The notes: a model not told the origin generated them from the letters alone. DNA of 64,000 bases from Burkholderiaceae bacterium (GCA_004322135.1 SCSG01000032.1:1-64000), one strand, 5' to 3'. Shown: positions 52,191 through 61,089, counted from the stretch's first letter. A program made the numbers and translations.

Positions 52191-53114
52191 CTACGGTATT
52201 AGCGGCGCTTCACGGATCTCGTCCAGCAGTGCCGAAAAGGCGTGCGCGGCAGGCGAGAGCGGGCGCCCGGTGCGATTCAACCGGAACAATGGGCGCCTGA
52301 GTGTGGCCGCCCCCGCCAGTTCCAGGGTTTGCACCTTACCCAGCGCAACCAGGTCCTGCACCGCCACCCACGGCAACATGGCTACCCCAAGGCCTCCTGC
52401 CACGGCGCGTGCAATACCTTCGTTGCTCCCCATCTCGGTTTGATGAATTGGCTCCAGCCCGCTCTTCTTCAGCAGCTGCTGGGTTACCTCGCGCGTTCCC
52501 GAGCCCGGCTCTCTGATCAGCCACGTTTCGTCGCCAAGCATGTCGGGTGTCAGCGGGGACCTCGTAGCCAGCGGATAGTGGCCAGGGCAAATCACCACCA
52601 GCGCTTCATCGCGCCAGTAGCGCGAGGTAATGCCCGGATCGTCCACGCTGCCTTCAACCAGGGCCAGATCCATGCGGCAATCCGCCAGGCCCTGGGCAAT
52701 GAAATGGGTGTTTCCCACCGCCACGTGCAGTTGAATGGCCGGATAGTCACGCGCGTACCGGGCGAGGTAGAACGGCAGCCAATACGCCGCCACCGTCGTG
52801 CTGGCACCCAGGGTCAATTCCCCGCGCCGCAACTCGGCCCGAGCCCGCAAGTCGTCGGCCGCCGCACGCTCCAGCGCAAAAATGCCGCGGGCATGCTCGA
52901 ACAGGGCCTGCCCACCTTCAGTAAGTTGCAAGCCGCGTGATCGCCTGCCCCCCTGGCCCACCCCTCTTTCTATCAGTGGCACGTTCAATTGCTGTTCGAG
53001 CTCGCGCACCCCCTTGGAGGCGGCAGACTGGCTGATCGACAGGGACTCGGCCCCGCGCGAAAAACTGCGTTGCTGGGCAACATGAAAAAAAATTCGGGTC
53101 AGGTGCAGGTTCAT
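52191..53114 (-). CDS. LysR-family regulator, YeiE-like
   Basis: This 307-residue transcription factor has an N-terminal winged helix (residues ~2-60, FSRGAESLSISQSAASKGVRELE) and a C-terminal effector domain. It is divergent from yeiH, the arrangement seen for yeiE-yeiH in enterobacteria and for CysB-like LysR genes beside YeiH-family genes elsewhere. It therefore probably controls the adjacent gene by binding in the 139-base gap. The effector is unknown. Confidence 0.88.
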   Translation of the reverse strand: MNLHLTRIFFHVAQQRSFSRGAESLSISQSAASKGVRELEQQLNVPLIERGVGQGGRRSRGLQLTEGGQALFEHARGIFALERAAADDLRARAELRRGELTLGASTTVAAYWLPFYLARYARDYPAIQLHVAVGNTHFIAQGLADCRMDLALVEGSVDDPGITSRYWRDEALVVICPGHYPLATRSPLTPDMLGDETWLIREPGSGTREVTQQLLKKSGLEPIHQTEMGSNEGIARAVAGGLGVAMLPWVAVQDLVALGKVQTLELAGAATLRRPLFRLNRTGRPLSPAAHAFSALLDEIREAPLIP

Positions 53115-53253
53115 GAAAATTAGAACTAAAACTCATGAATATGTGAAATATATGCGTTTGAACCATATTACTTCATCATATATGCTTATGCAAACACTGA
53201 AGTTTTCCCGTCAACCACTCATTCCACGTGCCGGAACGGCATCGAATCCGAAC
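53115..53253. promoter_or_regulatory. Divergent LysR-yeiH control region
   Basis: This 139-base gap contains an AT-rich segment (about 53118-53190) with repeated ATATG/CATAT motifs that form imperfect inverted repeats, as expected for a LysR-type operator and two opposing promoters. Confidence 0.45.
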
Positions 53254-54318
53254 ATGAATCAAGCTACCGCACTCCCAACCCGCGCCGCGCCACCCACGTC
53301 TTCGGCCCTTTGGCCGGGGCTGATGCTTACCGGCGCCCTGACGGTAGCCAGCCTTTATGCCGCCCAGCTGGAATGGGTACACCACATGGGTATCAGCGCC
53401 CTCACGCTGGCAATTGTCTTCGGCATTGCCATCGGCAACACCCTCTTCCCCCGTATCGCCACGCATACCGCCACGGGCGTCGACTTCTCCAAGAACAAGC
53501 TGTTGCGCCTTGGTGTCATCCTGTTCGGATTCAACATCACCTTTCAGCAAATCGGCGACATCGGCCTGGCCGGGGTCCTGATCGCCGTACTGATGGTGGG
53601 GCTGACATTCACCCTGGCGGTCCAGCTTGGCACCCGAGTATTCAAACTGGACAAGCAAACAGCCATGCTGATTGGCGCCGGCAGCTCAATCTGTGGCGCG
53701 GCCGCCGTGATGGCAACGGAACCTGTGGTGCACGGACAAGCGCACAAAGTGTCCATCGCCGTAGCTACCGTAGTGGTGTTCGGCACACTGTCAATGTTTC
53801 TTTATCCCGTGCTGTTTACCTTGCTTCCGCTGACCGATCACGCTTATGGTGTATTTGCCGGGTCAACCATCCATGAAGTGGCACAAGTGGTTGCTGCGGG
53901 CAAGGCAGTCAGCGACGCGGCGGCGAACACAGCCGTCATCGAGAAAATGCTGCGTGTCATGATGCTGGCACCCTTCCTGCTGATCCTTTCGGGGATACTG
54001 CGCAGACATCCTCACAACGGCACCCCGGGGGCAGCACCTCAGAAAGCGCCCATTGCCATTCCATGGTTTGCCGTGCTGTTCATTGTGGTCAGTGGCATCA
54101 ATTCACTGCAAGTGCTGCCCACCAACATTGTCCACACCATAACAATCATCGACACTGGCATACTGGCCATGGCCATGGCAGCGCTGGGCTTACGCACCCA
54201 TGTCAGCGCCATCCGTCAGGCCGGCCTCAAGCCACTGATGCTCGCGGCGGCACTGTTCATATTCCTGATTATTGGCGGCTACTGCATCAACGTGGGGGTC
54301 ATGCACCTTCTGGGGTAA
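53254..54318 (+). CDS. yeiH: YeiH-family (UPF0324) membrane transporter, putative sulfate exporter class
   Basis: This inner-membrane protein has about ten helices. Family blocks include GVDFSKNKLLRLGVILFGF, IGAGSSICGAAAVMATEPVV and AGSTIHEVAQVVAAG, which identify YeiH/PSE-family proteins. The transported substrate is not established in general. I choose the ATG at 53254 (354 residues, close to E. coli YeiH). Longer starts at 53152 or 53182 are possible but fall in the AT-rich control region, and the frame's first ATG overlaps the divergent LysR gene. Confidence 0.85.
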   Translation: MNQATALPTRAAPPTSSALWPGLMLTGALTVASLYAAQLEWVHHMGISALTLAIVFGIAIGNTLFPRIATHTATGVDFSKNKLLRLGVILFGFNITFQQIGDIGLAGVLIAVLMVGLTFTLAVQLGTRVFKLDKQTAMLIGAGSSICGAAAVMATEPVVHGQAHKVSIAVATVVVFGTLSMFLYPVLFTLLPLTDHAYGVFAGSTIHEVAQVVAAGKAVSDAAANTAVIEKMLRVMMLAPFLLILSGILRRHPHNGTPGAAPQKAPIAIPWFAVLFIVVSGINSLQVLPTNIVHTITIIDTGILAMAMAALGLRTHVSAIRQAGLKPLMLAAALFIFLIIGGYCINVGVMHLLG

Positions 54319-54382
54319 TCAGCAAGCCACATCCAAACGCAGGAGCCGCACCCAGCCAAGGCATTACCTTTTTCCATCATCT

Positions 54383-54415
54383 CGCCACGCCGTGGGCGCA
54401 GGCAACGGCGTGGCG
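54383..54415. terminator. Hairpin between convergent yeiH and repeat-protein gene
   Basis: A perfect 11-bp stem (CGCCACGCCGT / ACGGCGTGGCG) has an 11-base loop and no clear T tract. Its position between convergent ends suggests a shared transcript end. Confidence 0.5.
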
Positions 54416-54421
54416 CACAGC

Positions 54422-55216
54422 TCAGTGAGCGCTCTTGGCCGCCTGTTGCCTGAACAGCACGATACCCAATACGATGAATGCGAGAAGGGCGAGCGAAGCC
54501 GAATAGCGGCTTAATGCCAGGCCCCCATGGGCGACAGGCTTGTCCAAGAAGTCGCCGACCACAGCACCCAATGGACGGGTCAGAATAAACGCAGCCCAGA
54601 AAAGCAGCGTATGTGAGAGATTCGTCCAGTAATACGCCACAGCAACCAACACCAGCAAGCCGCCAAAGAGAACCGCTGCTGCGCTATAGCCTGCACCCAT
54701 GGAGTCTGCCGTCCAGTCACCCAGCGCGGTGCCCAACGTCTGTGAGAACATGATCGTTACCCAGTAGAAAACCTCTACCTTGGGCGAATCCACCGTGTTG
54801 ATGGACACGGACCCCAGGGTGTGGTGCCACACGAAAAGAGACAGAAGCAGTAAAGCCAGAAGCAGGCTGGAGCCACCCAAATAGCCGATACCCAGCGACC
54901 GATCCACAAAATCAGCCAGAGTGGTCCCAACAGTCGTGGTGGCAACAATAGTGGCCCAATACAGCGCTGAATGGAATTTCGTGGCTCGCACCTGCGCGAT
55001 GACGAAGGCGATGAACAGCGCCGCAAAAATTCCCGTGGCGATAAGGTAGCCCAGATTCAACGACATCGAGACAGCGTCGCCCCCGGTTTCACCCAGTGTG
55101 GTGGCGGCGATCTTGATCACCCAAAAGCCAAGCGTCACTTCAGGAACCTTGGCAAGGGCCTGAATGGATGCGTCGGTGCGCCGTCCTGTGGAATTAAGGG
55201 CAGACAGCTGATTCAC
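54422..55216 (-). CDS. Membrane protein with four internal repeats (COG4705-like)
   Basis: This 264-residue inner-membrane protein has no recognised function. It is made of four repeats of about 43 residues, each probably two helices. The repeat start is [FY]W, with Gly ten residues after the Trp and Asp five after that: W32/G42/D47, W87/G97/D102, W152/G162/D167 and W207/G217/D222. A Gly-rich turn such as LGIGYLGG or MGAGYSAA follows in the first three. The pattern resembles uncharacterised membrane proteins grouped as COG4705. The conserved membrane Asp residues hint at ion or metal handling, which is inference. Paired CTTAGG repeats lie about 50 bases upstream. Confidence 0.7.
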   Translation of the reverse strand: MNQLSALNSTGRRTDASIQALAKVPEVTLGFWVIKIAATTLGETGGDAVSMSLNLGYLIATGIFAALFIAFVIAQVRATKFHSALYWATIVATTTVGTTLADFVDRSLGIGYLGGSSLLLALLLLSLFVWHHTLGSVSINTVDSPKVEVFYWVTIMFSQTLGTALGDWTADSMGAGYSAAAVLFGGLLVLVAVAYYWTNLSHTLLFWAAFILTRPLGAVVGDFLDKPVAHGGLALSRYSASLALLAFIVLGIVLFRQQAAKSAH

Positions 55217-55264
55217 AATGTTCTCCTGTCAACGTAAAACTACCTGCAAGGTTAGGGGAGCAAA

Positions 55265-55281
55265 CTTAGGCCACCCTTAGG
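55265..55281. promoter_or_regulatory. Tandem CTTAGG repeats, 11-base period
   Basis: CTTAGG occurs at 55265-55270 and 55276-55281, with a third partial copy (TTAGGGG) at 55252. Direct repeats at one helical turn are typical of OmpR/PmrA/QseB-class operators. They lie 36-65 bases before the start of the four-repeat membrane protein gene. Confidence 0.45.
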
Positions 55282-55436
55282 GCCACCTGGATCGTCAGGT
55301 CATCTTCAGCCGGCAGCACGCATTGGTAAAACCCATGGCGAACCCTTCTGCCGCAAGACCTTTATAACCAACATAGTGTACGCACGCCAGCGTAGGGCAC
55401 ACTCGGAATAGGCGCCTCTGATACACACTGACAACA

Positions 55437-55465
55437 AAAAACCCGCAGAGAATATGCGGGTTTTT
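55437..55465 (-). terminator. Terminator after tRNA-Leu(GAG)
   Basis: An 11-bp stem (AAAAACCCGCA / TGCGGGTTTTT) has a 7-base loop and gives a T-rich 3' end on either strand. It lies 45 bases past the tRNA on the minus strand. Confidence 0.8.
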
Positions 55466-55509
55466 GGGATTTCTGCAGCTGTGCTGTGAAGCGGCCTGAT
55501 CTTAAACTA

Positions 55510-55594
55510 TGGTGCCGACGGCGAGACTCGAACTCGCACAGCTCTCGCCACTACCCCCTCAAGATAGCGTGTCTACCAATTCCACCACGTCGGC
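55510..55594 (-). tRNA. tRNA-Leu, anticodon GAG
   Basis: The 85 bases fold as a leucine tRNA: acceptor GCCGACG/CGTCGGC, a D arm with GGTGGAATTGGTAGACAC, anticodon loop TTGAGGG, a long variable arm, GTTCGAGTC in the T arm, and an encoded CCA end. It lies 203 bases downstream of secG. Confidence 0.95.
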
Positions 55595-55797
55595 TAATAC
55601 CAAAATCACACTGCAAAACTGCTTTTATGAAGCTGCGGCAAGGCCGTCTTCATAGCCATCGCTCTTCATAAAGAGGGGTATTCTAGCATGAATGTCCTGT
55701 CGAAATTCCACCGCCTGCCATCGGCAGAATCAGGCTAATCCTACCCCCGCACCTTCCCGCGGGGCGTGCCTCAATGACGCGCGTACGTCCCTTATTC

Positions 55798-56514
55798 CTA
55801 CTTTGCCGGTGCTCCACTGGCAGGCGTGGTTCCGCTTTGGGGAACGGGCGCCTTGGGAACACTGGCGGCTGCTTGCGCCGCAGACTGCTCCGCCGAGAGG
55901 GCAGGTGCCTGAGTGCCGGCCGCAGCACCAGCGGGCGCGCTAACGCCGTTGGCATGCAAGCCCACGCCACCAGAAGACGCTCTAATGCCGCTGCCTTCGT
56001 CATGACCCGTAGAGGAGGAAATGCCCGGCGCACTGACACCGGAGGGAACGGCCGCGCTACTTGAAGGACCGGCAGCGCTCGAGACAGCGCCGGCCTTGGA
56101 ACTACTTGTCCCGGAAGGAGTGCCCGTGCCAGGATGGCTTGCGCCCGAGGGCGCCGCACTACCGGGCGCAGAAGGAACCGCCGAGCCCGTCGGGGCAACG
56201 GGTGCCGGAGCAACAGGTGCCGCAGGCTTCTGCGTGAACCCCTGCATAATGCCGCCATCGAGAATGGAATTGGTTGTGTGGTGCGACACGTACGCCAGAC
56301 CCAGCGTGGAAGCAAAAAAGATGACGGCCACCCACTTCGTGGTACGTGACAGGAAATTGGCTGCGCCACTGGCACCAAACAGGCTACCCGCCGAGCCGGC
56401 ACCGAACGAGGACCCCATGTCAGCCCCCTGACCCTGCTGCAGCAGGACAAGCACAATAATGGCTATTGACGTAATGACCTGAATCGTCAATAAAACAGAA
56501 TTCAACCAATGCAT
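55798..56514 (-). CDS. secG: Preprotein translocase subunit SecG with long low-complexity tail
   Basis: SecG is the small SecYEG subunit that assists protein export. The core (~1-80) has helix 1 (LNSVLLTIQVITSIAIIVLV), the conserved LLQQGQGADMGSSFGAGSAG loop and helix 2 (WVAVIFFASTLGLAYV). The remaining ~145 residues are rich in Ala, Pro, Ser and Gly without a motif, making the protein more than twice the E. coli length. It lies 16 bases downstream of tpiA. Confidence 0.9.
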   Translation of the reverse strand: MHWLNSVLLTIQVITSIAIIVLVLLQQGQGADMGSSFGAGSAGSLFGASGAANFLSRTTKWVAVIFFASTLGLAYVSHHTTNSILDGGIMQGFTQKPAAPVAPAPVAPTGSAVPSAPGSAAPSGASHPGTGTPSGTSSSKAGAVSSAAGPSSSAAVPSGVSAPGISSSTGHDEGSGIRASSGGVGLHANGVSAPAGAAAGTQAPALSAEQSAAQAAASVPKAPVPQSGTTPASGAPAK

Positions 56515-56530
56515 TTGAAAACTCCGAAGC

Positions 56531-57295
56531 CTATGCGGCCGCTATACGTAAAAACTCTTCCGCCGCCAACGACGCGCCGCCAACCAGTGCCCCATCGATA
56601 TCGGGCATGGCAAACAGGCTAGCCGCATTGGACGCCTTGACGCTACCTCCGTACAACACACGCACATCGGGCGTAGCCAGAACCGCGAGCGATGCGCGTA
56701 TGTGCGCATGCACGTCCTGAGCCTGTTGCGGCGTAGCGGTACGCCCCGTGCCAATAGCCCAGACCGGCTCGTAAGCCACAACCACTTTTGCCACGGCCGC
56801 GGCACCCAGCGCCATCACTGGCGCCAACTGACGCGTAATAACGTCAGTCGTGCGGCCCGACTCCCGCTCTTGCAGGGTTTCGCCGACACACACAACCGGC
56901 GTAATACCCACAGCCAGCGCGGCACTGGCCTTGTCAGCCACCAACTGATCACCTTCGGCGTGCATGGAGCGGCGCTCGGAGTGGCCCACCAGTACCCAGC
57001 GGCAGGCAAAATCATCAAGCATGGTACCGGCTACTTCACCCGTGTATGCACCAAGGGTATGCGCACTGATGTCCTGGGCACCCCACGACACCGCACTACT
57101 TTGCAAAACACCCTGAACCTGGGCCAGATATGGAAACGGCGCGCATACTGCGATGTCGCAATGACCCACCACCCCCTCACCTTCGCGCAATTGCGCCAGC
57201 AACGCGGCATTGCCGGAAAGACTGCCATGCATCTTCCAATTGCCAATAACCAGACGCCTGCGCACTTGAGGAGCACTCGAATCAAAAACACCCAT
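56531..57295 (-). CDS. tpiA: Triosephosphate isomerase
   Basis: TpiA interconverts glyceraldehyde 3-phosphate and dihydroxyacetone phosphate. The 254 residues carry NWKMHGS (substrate Lys), VLVGHSERR (catalytic His), VVAYEPVWAIGTGRTAT (catalytic Glu and the mobile loop) and VLYGGSVKASN (phosphate site). It is the first gene of tpiA-secG. Confidence 0.96.
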   Translation of the reverse strand: MGVFDSSAPQVRRRLVIGNWKMHGSLSGNAALLAQLREGEGVVGHCDIAVCAPFPYLAQVQGVLQSSAVSWGAQDISAHTLGAYTGEVAGTMLDDFACRWVLVGHSERRSMHAEGDQLVADKASAALAVGITPVVCVGETLQERESGRTTDVITRQLAPVMALGAAAVAKVVVAYEPVWAIGTGRTATPQQAQDVHAHIRASLAVLATPDVRVLYGGSVKASNAASLFAMPDIDGALVGGASLAAEEFLRIAAA

Positions 57296-57449
57296 GTAGA
57301 CTTCAGCCTGACCTTTAACCGACCTTGAACGGCCCGCTCAATACGTACGGAACAAAAAGAGAATAGCCGATTATTGTAGCGTGTTAAAAGCCAAACCGCC
57401 TAATACAAGTGGTATTGAGGCCCAGGCATAACTTTCCCGAATGAAAGCC

Positions 57450-58430
57450 CTATTTCAGCACGAGCACGATTTTTCCGATCTGCTCACCCGCTTCCATCAT
57501 GGCATGCGCGTCGCACGCCTGAGCCAGCGGAAAAGTGGCATGCACAATAGGCCTGATTTTCTTCGCCTCCAGCAGGGGCCAGACGTGCTGCTTCAGGGAC
57601 GCAGCGATCTTGCCCTTGAACTCGACAGGACGAGGGCGCAGGGTGGAACCGGTTACCGTCATGCGCCGGCGCATCAGCTGGCTGAAGTCGACTGTACCCT
57701 TTGGCCCACCCAGCAGGGCAATAATGACGATGCGGCCTTCGTCGGCCAGGCACTTTTGATCGCGGTTGATGTAATCGCCCGCCACCATATCCAGGATGAC
57801 ATTCACCCCTTTACCCTGCGTAAGCGCCTTGATCTCTTCGACGAAGTCCTGGCTGCGGTAATTGATTCCCTTCGCTGCTCCAAGCTTTTCGACCGCGCGA
57901 ACCCGCTCGTCGCTGCCTACCGTGGCGTACACGGTACTGCCCATGGCTACGGCCAATTGAATGGCCGTCGTACCAATACCGCTGGCGCCGCCATGAACCA
58001 ACAAAGCCTCGCCTTTGGACAAGCGGCCACGGTCGAACACATTGCTCCAGACCGTGAAGTAAGTTTCCGGCAAGCCCGCCGCTTCGACATCGGACAAACC
58101 CTTGGGAATCGGCAAACATTGCAGCGCCGGCGCCACACAATATTCGGCGTAGCCTCCTCCAGCCAGTAACGCACACACTTTACTGCCCATAGCAAGGCCA
58201 CCTGCCGCCACATCGCCTCCGACGATTTCACCGGCCACCTCCAGCCCTGGCAGATCCGAGGCGCCGGGAGGCGCCGGGTAGTTGCCCGCGCGCTGGAAGG
58301 TGTCGGGCCGATTCACACCAGCCGCCGCAACCTTGATAAGCACTTCGCCCGCCCCCGGCCTGGGAATTGGCCGCTCGACAACCTTCAACACCTCGGGTCC
58401 ACCGGGAACGGAAATTTCCACCGCTTTCAT
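57450..58430 (-). CDS. qor: NAD(P)H quinone oxidoreductase, zinc-independent MDR family (PIG3-like)
   Basis: This 326-residue medium-chain dehydrogenase/reductase has no zinc ligands. It has an N-terminal GroES-like domain (PGAGEVLIKVAAAGVNRPDTFQRAG) and a nucleotide-binding domain with HGGASGIGTTAIQLA. The sequence is closest in style to the PIG3/quinone reductase branch. It probably reduces quinones or reactive carbonyls with NADPH. It lies 154 bases upstream of tpiA on the same strand. Confidence 0.88.
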   Translation of the reverse strand: MKAVEISVPGGPEVLKVVERPIPRPGAGEVLIKVAAAGVNRPDTFQRAGNYPAPPGASDLPGLEVAGEIVGGDVAAGGLAMGSKVCALLAGGGYAEYCVAPALQCLPIPKGLSDVEAAGLPETYFTVWSNVFDRGRLSKGEALLVHGGASGIGTTAIQLAVAMGSTVYATVGSDERVRAVEKLGAAKGINYRSQDFVEEIKALTQGKGVNVILDMVAGDYINRDQKCLADEGRIVIIALLGGPKGTVDFSQLMRRRMTVTGSTLRPRPVEFKGKIAASLKQHVWPLLEAKKIRPIVHATFPLAQACDAHAMMEAGEQIGKIVLVLK

Positions 58431-58663
58431 GACGACTCCTGTTCATGGGAGCCAGGGCCGCGACACGGCACACCTGGCTCACGCATGGATTATGGGTATG
58501 GGCTTACATTCCAAAAGGAATTCTATTATCACCGATGAGCGGCACGAACGAAAACGTAGAGTACTTGAGCATCCTTAAGGAGCGGCTCATGCATTCATAC
58601 GCAGGCCACATGCCCACCTTCACGCCCGATTTGCCCAAAAAAAATCAAAGGTGCAGGCCAAAA

Positions 58664-58692
58664 GTGACAAGGGAATTCACATGGGCTACACT
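58664..58692 (+). promoter_or_regulatory. Promoter of tRNA-Ser
   Basis: GTGACA (58664-58669), a 17-base spacer and TACACT (58687-58692) fit a sigma-70 promoter, placing the transcript start about 28 bases before the mature tRNA. Confidence 0.55.
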
Positions 58693-58726
58693 TTCGACCT
58701 TTGTAAAAGCCCCATTTGTAAACCGG

Positions 58727-58816
58727 GGAAGCGTGCCAGAGTGGTTGAATGGACTGGTCTTGAAAACCAGCGACGGGGCAACCCGTCCGTGAGTTCGAAT
58801 CTCACCGCTTCCGCCA
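58727..58816 (+). tRNA. tRNA-Ser, anticodon TGA
   Basis: The 90 bases fold as a serine tRNA: acceptor GGAAGCG/CGCTTCC, anticodon stem CTGGT/ACCAG with loop CTTGAAA, a long GC-rich variable arm, GTTCGAATC in the T arm, and an encoded CCA. Confidence 0.95.
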
Positions 58817-59049
58817 GAATCGGGGCTCTTGCACATTAACGGCGAATGAGCGGGGCTTCTGCCCCAGACAAACACCTGCCAGCCTGCCAGCCACGATTTC
58901 AACGACGAAAAGAACACCCAGCGCAATCGCGCAGGCGATGTTCACATTGCTGTACCACCACAGCGAGTCGCTGCGGCGTGCCCACAACGCCGTCACTCCG
59001 ACGCGAATACAATCCCTCATAACCATGCCATTTGAGGTCACACGAACAC

Positions 59050-61005
59050 ATGTGCGGAATTGCCGGATTTGTTGACAGGCACCCTGCGCCTGGCCGCTTC
59101 GACCCCCTGCGGGGGATGATCAATACCATCCGCCACCGGGGGCCGGACGAATCTGGCATGTGGGTGGATGAGGTATCGGGCGTGGCATTGGGGCACAGGC
59201 GTCTTTCAATATTGGAACTGTCGGCCGCAGGCAGCCAACCCATGCACTCGGCCGACGGACGTCACGTCATGGTTTTCAATGGCGAAATCTACAATCACCT
59301 TCACCTGCGTGAACAGCTACAAAACGCAGCCCCGTCGTGGCGCGGCCACTCCGACACGGAAACGCTGCTGGCCTGCATCAGCACGTGGGGTCTCGAACAC
59401 ACCCTGAAGGAAGCCGTCGGCATGTTTGCCATCGCCGTGTGGGACCGCCATCGACGCGTGCTGTCGCTGGCACGTGATCGCACCGGCGAAAAGCCGCTGT
59501 ACTGGGGCTGGCAAGGCGATACGCTCATGTTCGGATCAGAGCTCAAGGCGTTGAAGGCCCACCCGGCTTGCCGCGCGCAAATCGACCGCAACGTGTTGGC
59601 CCTTTACCTGCGTCACGGCTACATAGCCGCTCCCTATAGCATTTACCAGGGCATCAACAAGCTTCCCCCGGGACACTACATCGAAATTCCATTGGCCAAT
59701 CTCCAAGGGGCACGCGAGGCGGCGAGCCACCCATACTGGTCCATGAATCAGGCCATTCAGACGGGGCTGGCGCATCCCTTCGAAGGCAGCGACGCCGAGG
59801 CAATCGACGCGCTGGAACGGCAGCTGCTACAAAGCGTGCGCGGGCAGATGCTGGCCGACGTGCCACTTGGTGCATTTCTGAGCGGCGGTGTGGACAGCAG
59901 CGTGATCGCGGCACTGATGCAGGCGCAAGGCCGCGGGACCATACGCACTTTTACGATGGGATTCAGCGACAAGCGCTACAACGAAGCACCATTTGCACGC
60001 GCCGTGGCGGAACACCTCGGCACCACGCATACTGAAGTAACCGTTACACCCGAGGATGCGCTGGCAGTTGTTCCCAGTCTGCCACACATTTACGACGAGC
60101 CCTTCGCCGACAGCTCGCAAATCCCCACCTACATGGTCAGCCGCCTGGCCCGGCAGCACGTCACGGTCGCGCTGAGCGGCGACGGTGGTGATGAGTTGTT
60201 TGGTGGCTACAACACGTACAAAATTGCACCGCGTACCTGGAGCAGGCTCAGCCGCCTGCCCGTTGCCGCGCGCCGCACCGCGGGCGCCGTGCTCAGCGCA
60301 CCCATCTCCTCGTCGTTAATGGCCACAACCCTCAACAGCCTGCACCCCTTTCTCCCTGCGCGCCTGCGCCAGACGGCGACGGGTGCAAAGGCGGACAAAT
60401 TCGCAGACCTGCTGCGTGCGGGCAGCCGTGAAGCGTTTTACCGAAAAATGGTAAGCCGCTGGCGCGTACCGGAAAAAGCCGTACCCGATTCTCGGGAGCC
60501 GACCACACAACTGAACAACCCCGAATCCTGGCCGGGTGAAGGCCTGCCATTTGAACAATGGCTGATGGCCATGGACGCGCAAACCTATCTTCCGGGCGAC
60601 ATCCTCACCAAGGTGGATCGTGCCGCCATGGCCAACAGCCTGGAAACGCGCGTACCACTGCTGGACCACCGCGTCATCGAGCTCGCATGGCGTCTGCCAC
60701 TGCACATGAAAATACGTGACGGCAAAGGTAAATGGCTGCTGCGCCAGGTGCTGTTCCGGCACGTGCCAGCCAGCCTTATCGAGCGCCCCAAGAAGGGTTT
60801 CTCGGTGCCGCTTGCGGCATGGCTGCGCGGTCCGCTGCACGACTGGGCAGAAAGCCTGCTGGACGAAGCCAGGCTGCGGCGTGAAGGCTATTTCAACCCC
60901 ATCCCCATCCGCAAGGCCTGGGAGCGCCACCTGAACGGCAAGGACGATTGTTCAAGACGCCTGTGGCCCGTACTCATGTTCCAGGCCTGGCTGGAAACGC
61001 AATAA
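59050..61005 (+). CDS. asnB: Glutamine-hydrolysing asparagine synthase
   Basis: It makes asparagine, or amidates a related acceptor, with glutamine and ATP. The protein starts MCGIAGFVD, so Cys2 is the glutaminase nucleophile after Met removal. This fixes the start at 59050 (651 residues) rather than six codons upstream. The N-terminal domain has HRGPDESG and VFNGEIYNH. The synthetase domain has the ATP loop FLSGGVDSSVIAAL and SGDGGDELFGGYN. The length and pattern resemble AsnB proteins often found in polysaccharide clusters, but no such genes surround it. It stands alone between two tRNA genes. Confidence 0.93.
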   Translation: MCGIAGFVDRHPAPGRFDPLRGMINTIRHRGPDESGMWVDEVSGVALGHRRLSILELSAAGSQPMHSADGRHVMVFNGEIYNHLHLREQLQNAAPSWRGHSDTETLLACISTWGLEHTLKEAVGMFAIAVWDRHRRVLSLARDRTGEKPLYWGWQGDTLMFGSELKALKAHPACRAQIDRNVLALYLRHGYIAAPYSIYQGINKLPPGHYIEIPLANLQGAREAASHPYWSMNQAIQTGLAHPFEGSDAEAIDALERQLLQSVRGQMLADVPLGAFLSGGVDSSVIAALMQAQGRGTIRTFTMGFSDKRYNEAPFARAVAEHLGTTHTEVTVTPEDALAVVPSLPHIYDEPFADSSQIPTYMVSRLARQHVTVALSGDGGDELFGGYNTYKIAPRTWSRLSRLPVAARRTAGAVLSAPISSSLMATTLNSLHPFLPARLRQTATGAKADKFADLLRAGSREAFYRKMVSRWRVPEKAVPDSREPTTQLNNPESWPGEGLPFEQWLMAMDAQTYLPGDILTKVDRAAMANSLETRVPLLDHRVIELAWRLPLHMKIRDGKGKWLLRQVLFRHVPASLIERPKKGFSVPLAAWLRGPLHDWAESLLDEARLRREGYFNPIPIRKAWERHLNGKDDCSRRLWPVLMFQAWLETQ

Positions 61006-61089
61006 CGCGCGCATCATGCGCTTGCAGACATGGAGCCAACGGCACGGCGGCATGCAGGGAATAATCGTTCATGCAATAATTGCAGGCTC

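Noticed and set aside
55683-56456. 257-codon minus-strand frame within secG
   Set aside because: It is the alternative reading of the GC-rich SecG tail; composition is Arg/Pro-rich as expected for a shadow frame, and SecG is clearly the real product.
58802-59041. 79-codon minus-strand frame before asnB with a hydrophobic stretch
   Set aside because: It overlaps the 3' end of tRNA-Ser and the asnB start region, has no ribosome-binding site, and resembles no family; a single hydrophobic run is weak evidence.
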